Below are positions 58,801-64,000 of a stretch of 64,000 nt of DNA, piece after piece. The notes beneath the pieces were generated by a model, which made no database searches, had not been told where the DNA came from, and saw only the letters and a list, made by a program, of their open reading frames with translations. Source of the DNA: Primula veris (lineage: Eukaryota; Streptophyta; Magnoliopsida; Ericales; Primulaceae); the NCBI GenBank assembly GCA_963682055.1, contig OY821744.1:9216835-9280834 (forward strand), read 5' to 3'. Numbering within the stretch: the stretch's first letter is position 1; each line of letters opens with the position of its first letter. The position numbers were made by a program, and so were the translations under genes.

Positions 58801-59984
58801 TAGAGAACGGAAAAGGGAGGGGAAAAGAATTCCAGTCCCGACATGACGTGGCACGTGTTGTGTCACGGTAAAAGTTTGTGATCTTACCGAAAATTAGTAT
58901 AACAAGCATACAGTTTGTATATGGTAACATTTTATATATTTACAAGTCACATATAAGTTCAAAATGTCAATAAAAATAAGTCAGAAGTCAATAAGGAGCA
59001 TTTTAAACTAAATTAAGCAAATAACAAAAGAGGCAAGAGACTAAATAGCAAATCACCCAAAATGACTAAATAGTAGCATGTTAAATATTTACAAGTCACA
59101 TGTAAGTCCAAAATGACTTACAAAATTAAGTTATAAGTCATAAGTCGCTTATAAGTTTAAGTTAAAAAGTTAAAAAAAGTGAGGTTATAATCCAAACCAA
59201 GCAGGTAACAATCAGAAGCAAGAGACTAAATAGCAAAAAACCCAAACTTGGAGGACTGAAAAGGTAAAATGAGAGAGGTCCGCTTCCAACTTGACACGGC
59301 ACGACCGAAAATTAGTATAATGTACATTTTAACTTTTAAAACATTTACAAGTCACATATAAGTTCAAAATAGCTTATCAATAGAAACAATTAATTACTCA
59401 CACTAAGGATCGTTATAATCCAAATCAAGCAGAAAACACAAGAAGCAAGGGACTAAATAGCAAATTACCCAAACTTGGAGGACGGAAAAGGGGAGAGGGG
59501 AAGATAGAAACAAATTATAAGTCACTTATAAGTAAATAAAAAAAGGCGGTGTCAAACACGTATTGTATTACTAACAATAAGGGGAATTATAATCCTAACA
59601 AAGCAGGTAACAAAAGAAAGGCAATTGACTAGATAGCAAATTAACCAAACTTGGAGGATGGAAAAAATGAATTATAAAAATAAGTTATAAATCACTTATA
59701 AGTAAAAAAGAACTAAGATTATAATTCAAACAAAGCAGAAAACAATGAGAAGCAAGGGACTAAAAAGCAAAATACCCAAACTTGGAGGACGGAAAAAGGA
59801 GAGGGAGAGAGGTTCGGTTCCGGCGTGACGTGGAACGAGTCGAGTGACGGTAAAAGGTTGAGAATTTAGCAGCGAAATCGGAGCTACCAGGAAAATGAAG
59901 GAGAGTGGATAGGCGTGTTTGGATATAGCTTAAATAATCTGTTATATTCTCCATATTATTTTTCTCTGGTGTAGTCTCGTCCAT
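49848..59984 (-). CDS. DGS1: DGS1-like protein (NCA2 family), mitochondrial outer membrane, 14 exons
   Basis: Exons: 59776-59984, 57722-57836, 57432-57635, 57199-57336, 55825-55986, 54854-55048, 53107-53207, 52049-52138, 51878-51950, 51744-51772, 51531-51654, 50685-50795, 50090-50190, 49848-49965. All use GT-AG and all phases match, giving 1770 bp and 589 residues, close to the family length. Family phrases include NLQFWQSRAE, FERGPKAFADGT, DPEKSLPSLLV, RKVTQYWLHYT, IENWIKEAKDS, SEQTKGQKLPENSSDQEM, RYEKEVMHPIQNL, LDQILRANEINF and RGRIARLQRRLL. Two hydrophobic stretches (TGGAIGLSICSLWLV and ILAALPAFFLSVLLLVLI) fit membrane segments. In Arabidopsis DGS1 lies in the mitochondrial outer membrane and a mutation suppresses galactolipid deficiency in dgd1. 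The start M is the first in frame; exon 1 borders are the least certain. Confidence 0.93.
53346..53930. mobile_element. hAT-like element in DGS1 intron 6, 585 bp
   Basis: Ends CTTAGTTGCACGAAAC and GTTTCCTGCAACTAAG are inverted repeats. The 8-bp TSD CAAATAAG is exact at 53338-53345 and 53931-53938. GC-rich patches near each end (GGGCGGGAGCGGGAGCGG, and CGGCGTCCGGAGCGCCG) contrast with the AT-rich middle. It is non-coding, lies within an intron and touches no splice site. Confidence 0.85.
58505..59776. repeat. Tandem array derived from the exon 1/intron 1 border of DGS1
   Basis: The exon 1 end plus the next intron bases recur in decayed form. The anchor phrase GGACTAAATAGCAAAT.ACCCAAACTTGG occurs near 58509, 58776, 59038, 59226, 59451, 59627 and, at the true exon edge, 59757. 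Several copies retain exon-derived sequence such as GACGGAAAAGG, GGGAGAGAGGT and TGACGTGGCACG. A linker, TCCAAATCAAGCAG..AACAAAAG, joins the units. Spacing varies from about 130 to 270 bp. Confidence 0.78.
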
Positions 59985-60004
59985 TATGTTGTAGAGCTTT
60001 AGGA

Positions 60005-60050
60005 ATTTAATTTAATTTAATTGAATTGAATTGAATTGAATTGAATTGAA
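60005..60050. repeat. (TTGAA)n microsatellite upstream of DGS1
   Basis: Eight or so AATTG/AATTT pentamers lie directly upstream of the DGS1 start codon, probably in its promoter or 5'UTR. Confidence 0.9.
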
Positions 60051-61147
60051 TAATAAGTATTAAGTAAGATGAAGGTGTGGTATGATCAGATCGCTTAGTT
60101 TTTGTTTTCTATTTTTTGTATTGTGGGTGGGACTTTGTTGTTCTTGAGGAGAAATAAATGGGAATTAATTTCCATTTTTAATACTACTAATACTATTTAT
60201 ATTATTATTAAATAAATTATATTGTGCACTTTGCCCTTCAAACTACACTAATTTTATTCTCTCTCAAAAAGAAAACTACAGTAATTTACTAAATTACTGG
60301 GTAGACACTAATAAGAATTTTAAAATTCTAGTGTGATAATGATAGTTGGACATTTAAATTCTCGTCTATTTAAATTATTATTTTAGGGGGTTGAACATTT
60401 AAATTAATGATTTATTAATCACGTCAATAACTTTTAAGGTCACTGCTTGAAAAGTTTATGAAATAACGTGTACACTCTGAAGACACGAAAAACACATATT
60501 GAACTATAAAAAATAACTTTTAGAGTTGTATCTAAAATATTAAAAAAATGTTCGGATTTAAAACATATTTATTACTAAATTGTCGGTGTTTCAATTAATA
60601 TATCTATAAAATTTTATTGTGTTGATAAGTCAAATATATATAAATAATATATACCTAGGTAATGAATTCTTGTGTACTAAATTCAAAAAATTGTCTTTCA
60701 TTATGTGTCGTGTCGGACACGATTACGTGTTTGTGCTGCATAACATGTTTAGTAATAGCCGGTGAATCTAGCGACTAATTTGAGTTAAGAAACATGGCGG
60801 AACAGTATTTTCCCAGGCTTGAATCAACAAGATTTGGTAAACAACAAGTTTTCTTTTTCATTTGAAAAATTACTCAAAATAAAAATGAAGAAAAACAAAT
60901 AATCATGGCTATGGAAACTAAAGGATATTAATATTAAATCCAAGGAGTAAACCATAGTATAGCATAAATCATTAGCTTCTTCAATAAATTGTCCACAATT
61001 ATAGAACTAATCAAAAGTTTTCCGACATAACAAAAAGACTTATCAAATTAAATGAGAAAACAGTCACAGCCATAGCGGTTTTTCACAACACAACATCAAC
61101 AAAAACAAAACTAGAATCTCCCATTTAGATGTATCGGAACATAGCGA
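60051..61147. other. Intergenic between DGS1 and the EAR-motif gene
   Basis: No coding exons. It holds the DGS1 upstream region on one side and the 3'UTR of the 61148 gene on the other. No TATA box was convincing for DGS1. Confidence 0.4.
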
Positions 61148-61453
61148 CTAATAACCTTGATCACCGTTAGGAGATACGGGTTCGTTCAGATCGAATGGTT
61201 GGGGAATGTTCAGATTGAATGGTCGGGGTTCGTTCGGAACCAATGGTCTTACTCTCCCCGAACTTGATGCTCCAACATCAGATTCCACTTCCGATTTGAT
61301 TTCAGGTGCTGGCTTGTCTTTTTTTGGAATTCGCAACTTTTTAGCAGGATAAACTTGCGCAGGTAGAGCTAAGACAACATTTTTCAAGTACTTTTCGGAA
61401 TCTTCGCTCGCTGTCTGCTTCTTGTTGCTTTTTGAAGACTCTACTCTATTCAT
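61148..61453 (-). CDS. Small protein (101 aa) with C-terminal EAR-like DLN motifs
   Basis: An intronless frame from ATG 61453 encodes a basic, Ser/Lys-rich N-terminus (MNRVESSKSNKKQTASEDSE), a middle with KKLRIPKKDKPAP, and a Pro-rich tail. The tail has two related units, PRPFNLNIP and QPFDLNEPVSPNGDQGY. FDLNEP resembles the DLNxxP form of the EAR repression motif, which recruits TOPLESS-type co-repressors. The basic KKLRIPKK stretch could serve nuclear import. There is no DNA-binding domain. A TATA box lies 57 bp upstream. I do not recognise the family; the EAR role is inference from a short motif. Confidence 0.6.
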   Translation of the reverse strand: MNRVESSKSNKKQTASEDSEKYLKNVVLALPAQVYPAKKLRIPKKDKPAPEIKSEVESDVGASSSGRVRPLVPNEPRPFNLNIPQPFDLNEPVSPNGDQGY

Positions 61454-61509
61454 GGCTCGATATCGTTGAAATGACTGTCTGCATGAAACTAAAAGAAAAG
61501 AAAAGGGGG

Positions 61510-61517
61510 TATATATA
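61510..61517 (-). promoter_or_regulatory. TATA box of the EAR-motif gene
   Basis: CTATATATACCCCC on the minus strand lies about 57 bp upstream of ATG 61453. That leaves a short leader and supports the reading frame as a real gene. Confidence 0.55.
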
Positions 61518-61564
61518 GACTACCAATTTCAGCACATTCGAAAATCGGATAAGTTTAATTTAAG

Positions 61565-61840
61565 AAAATTTAATAATGTAGTTAATGGAAGATCGATAAA
61601 ATGGAAAATTGTTACGATTAAATTATAGTTGGTAGTTAAAGGTGATCAGAAAATTTTCGAGTTTAGTTCAGAATCAGATTTCGATTGAATGCGGATATCT
61701 AAAATTTAATAATGTAGTTAGTGGAACATCGAAAAATGGAAAATTGCTACGATTAGATTATAGTAGGTAGTCAAAGGTGATCAGGATATTTTCGAGTTTA
61801 GTCCAGAATCAGACTTCGATTGAATGCGGATATCCAAAAT
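61565..61840. repeat. Tandem duplication of a 136-bp unit
   Basis: Two copies (61565-61700 and 61701-61840) begin AAAATTTAATAATGTAGTTA and end GAATGCGGATATC(T/C)AAAAT, with about ten differences. They lie immediately upstream of the EAR-motif gene promoter. Confidence 0.88.
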
Positions 61841-62706
61841 ATTTAACGGTATATGCAAATTAAATGCGATTGTATTAAATTAATTTTTTAACACTTTTAT
61901 AATTTAGCAAACACACTTAATTATATCCCCCTAATCCACTTTTGCCTCCTAAGTTAAGGGTTTGTAGTTATTGCATTGCCTAAATATGTAATACAGCAGT
62001 ACAATAATCTTTTTTTGAAAGAGATGTAAAATAGTATGGTAGTTGAATGTTTGATGCACTTTTGTTTATAAAAGGTTTCCTGTTCAAATATTATAACGTT
62101 AGGCAAGAAGCTCGAATGAACAAAGTTCGTACGTACAACGTTCATACCAATATAGAGGATCCAAGGAACGAATTCACCGTGCCAGACCGTCAATAGCCAT
62201 TTATCGAGGTCCATTTGCACATCTCAGGTGTGTTGTCTTCAACTGTTTATGGTCATTGGTGCTTTTATCATCTACAACCAGAACAATTTACCGATTTGAT
62301 TAGTAATAGAAGCTTGAGTAAAAGTACTTGTAGGAGATCAGTGCTGAAATCTAGTGTGATGTTCATGAAAAAAGTAAAAATAAAAAGTAAAATGAAGATT
62401 TTGACAATTCATCAGAGTTGTACATTGTCAACAAATGCTCAATGAGAGTTTGATCCCCGTTGATCAAGGACACTATCTTTCTATCAGTCAAAGAGTGTCT
62501 GAACTATTTTGATCAATTTTTGGTACGGTGTCTGTCAACTGTTACTGTACCAGAATAATCTTCCACAGGGCCACAAACATTGTTCACGACTCACGAAACT
62601 TGTTTGTTAGTTAACCATGTTAAAACCTGAGTTAAGACTTTGCATGTGATGTTTGCGTTTTTTTATATGGTTGGAAACAGCTGCCTAATTGGCAATCTAG
62701 CAGTTA
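61841..62706. other. Unassigned region
   Basis: A minus-strand stretch at about 62100-62220 reads MQMDLDKWLLTVWHGEFVPW and looks exon-like, but it runs into AT-rich sequence and I do not recognise it. Nothing else is supported. Confidence 0.3.
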
Positions 62707-63132
62707 GCATAGACTGCAAAGACAAATCTCGGCGTCTTGGTAATTACCAAAATTCTTGTTTCACGATTTAATCGGTCTAAATTATTACCACTATCATATG
62801 CATATAATATTTCACGAATTAAGATACCAATGGAAGGCTTCTATAATAAGGGCAAGCATTCAAAATCTTGTTGAAACTTGATATCAAAGAGCAATATTGC
62901 TGCTAAATACATCAGACCTTGAATACTTGTGTAGCAGTCACTTTAAAGTTTAACGGATGAGAAGCCCATTTTGAGGGAAAAAAACAAAAATAGAACTGGT
63001 ATAAGAAAAAACTTGCAAGTAATATAGATCTTATTGAAGGCTACAATGTCACAGCTCTGAACATACTCGTTAATGGGTTCAACAGTGAGCCGCTCTTCAA
63101 TCAGATCGTCTACTGTAACGAAGTCGTCAACA
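62707..63132 (-). pseudogene. eEF1B-beta 3' fragment, left arm of an inverted repeat
   Basis: The minus strand encodes the very end of translation elongation factor eEF1B-beta (VDDFVTVDDLIEERL, VEPINEYVQSCDIVAFNKI then stop near 63020), followed by sequence shared with the right arm as apparent 3'UTR. The family C-terminus is the guanine-nucleotide-exchange domain. Upstream of VDDF the similarity ends abruptly in a repeat of AGTGAAGAGCGGCTCACTG, so this is a truncated piece. Its residues are closer to the canonical family end than those of the right arm. Confidence 0.75.
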
Positions 63133-63523
63133 GTGAGCCGCTCTTCACTGAGCCTTGTTGGAGCTCATGATCTTGCCAACAATATGTTTAGTTTCTTTTC
63201 TCACCGGTTAGCTCAGTGAAGCCTTGCTGGAGCTCAAACAAGGCTCATTTGGTTACATTAATGTTTATGATCTTCAATGGAGAGGGAAAGGAGATCGCAG
63301 GGAGAGAGAGAGCAGTTAACAGGAGGGAAAGTACTCTCTGTCTAGAAAGAGAAAGAAAAAAAAGAAAGTGAAACAAAATAGGATGCGTTATTCTTTTTGA
63401 TACAGCAGTTGAGCATGGGAAAAAACATGTGTACGCTAGATTGGCTCTTCAGAGGTGCCAAGACGGTAGTGTGCAATATCAGAAGACGCACAACCTTAAC
63501 AAATGAATTTTTTTAACAACAAA

Positions 63524-64000
63524 ACTTGTTGCCGTTGGTTATGGAATAAAGAAGTTGCAGGTCATGATGACCATTGTTGACGACTTCGTTTCAGTCGACG
63601 ATCTGACTGAAGAGTGGCTCACAGTTGAATCCATTAACGAGTATGTTCAGATCTGTGACATTGTAGCCTTCGATAAGATCTATATTACTTGCAAGTTTTT
63701 TCTTATACCAGTTCTATTTTTGTTTTTTTTTCTCAAAATGGGCTTCTCATCCGTTAAACTTTAAAGCGACTGCTACACAAGAATTCAAGGTTTGATGTAT
63801 TTAGCAGCAATATTGCTCTTTGATATCAAGTTTCAACAAGATTTTGAATGCTTGCTCTTATTAGAGAAGCCTTCCATTGGTATCGTAATTCGTGAACTAT
63901 TCTATGCATATGATAGTGGTAATATTTTAGACCGACTAAATCGTGAAACAAGAATTTTGGTAATTACCAAAAAGCCGAGATTTGTCTTTGCAGTCTATGC
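63524..64000 (+). pseudogene. eEF1B-beta 3' fragment, right arm
   Basis: The plus strand reads LVAVGYGIKKLQVMMTIVDD then FVSVDDLTEEW..SINEYVQICDIVAFDKI and stop (about 63527-63672), clearly the last residues of eEF1B-beta. The similarity begins without an AG acceptor or upstream exons (the DDET/GLLWGASK region is absent). Changes such as EEW, ESIN and AFDKI depart from the usual end. After the stop, 3'UTR-like sequence shared with the left arm continues to the window edge. It is most likely a pseudogene fragment; a last exon with an unusual border cannot be fully excluded. Confidence 0.75.

Larger units (their letters stand above)
62707..64000. repeat. Long inverted repeat, arms at least 426 bp, spacer 442 bp
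   Basis: The segment 62707-63132 matches the reverse complement of 63575-64000 base for base apart from scattered substitutions and small indels. The match is still running at the window edge, so the right arm may be longer. The spacer (63133-63574) contains the phrase AGCCTTG(T/C)TGGAGCTCA twice and a GA-rich tract. A transcript across it could fold into a long dsRNA hairpin. Confidence 0.9.

Noticed and set aside
61954..62220. 88-residue minus-strand frame beginning MQMDLDKWLL
   Set aside because: The first 35-45 residues look exon-like, but the rest is AT-rich read-through. There are no splice partners and no recognised family, so it is not called as a gene.

Overview
This is a nuclear window from a flowering plant, most likely a eudicot. 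It is strongly AT-rich, its genes have many introns, and most of the space between genes is transposable elements (TEs). There are no bacterial-style operons, rRNA genes, intact tRNA genes or CRISPR arrays. The species cannot be named from the sequence.

Four genes look intact, all on the minus strand. They are a secreted GH17 beta-1,3-glucanase (16098-18458, four exons), a small conserved protein of 72 residues (32620-32838), a phospholipase A2 family gene (33771-36019 coding, promoter near 38785, long 5'UTR intron) and a DGS1/NCA2-family mitochondrial outer-membrane protein (49848-59984, 14 exons). A fifth, intronless gene (61148-61453) encodes a 101-residue protein ending in DLN/EAR-like motifs. 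All exon models were built by eye from GT-AG borders, reading-frame phase and family resemblance.

Layout. 1-5.3 kb: tandem duplication, minisatellite, a MULE-like MITE carrying a tRNA-like sequence, a TRIM retroelement with a hAT MITE inside one LTR, and a 1 kb MULE-like element. 6.9-14.3 kb and 20.3-26.0 kb: two copies of a segmental duplication holding the 3' part of an F-box/FBD-LRR gene. Each copy was later broken by different retroelements: a solo LTR and a 4.9 kb Copia in copy A, and an internally deleted Copia in copy B. The glucanase lies between the copies. 26.4-31.5 kb: an F-box/LRR pseudogene between inverted repeats, Helitron-like ends and a 1.8 kb non-coding LTR element. 32.6-39 kb: small gene and PLA2 gene. 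39.3-48.9 kb: TE-rich, with two copies of a nested hAT/Stowaway assemblage, one also carrying a Helitron. 49.8-60 kb: DGS1. 61-64 kb: EAR-type small gene and a long inverted repeat made of eEF1B-beta 3' fragments that runs off the window.

I found no new multi-gene system. The most unusual features are the eEF1B-beta inverted repeat, the exon-derived repeat array in DGS1 intron 1, the extra introns of the glucanase, and several nested TEs whose borders are fixed by target-site duplications (TSDs) or by an empty paralogous site.
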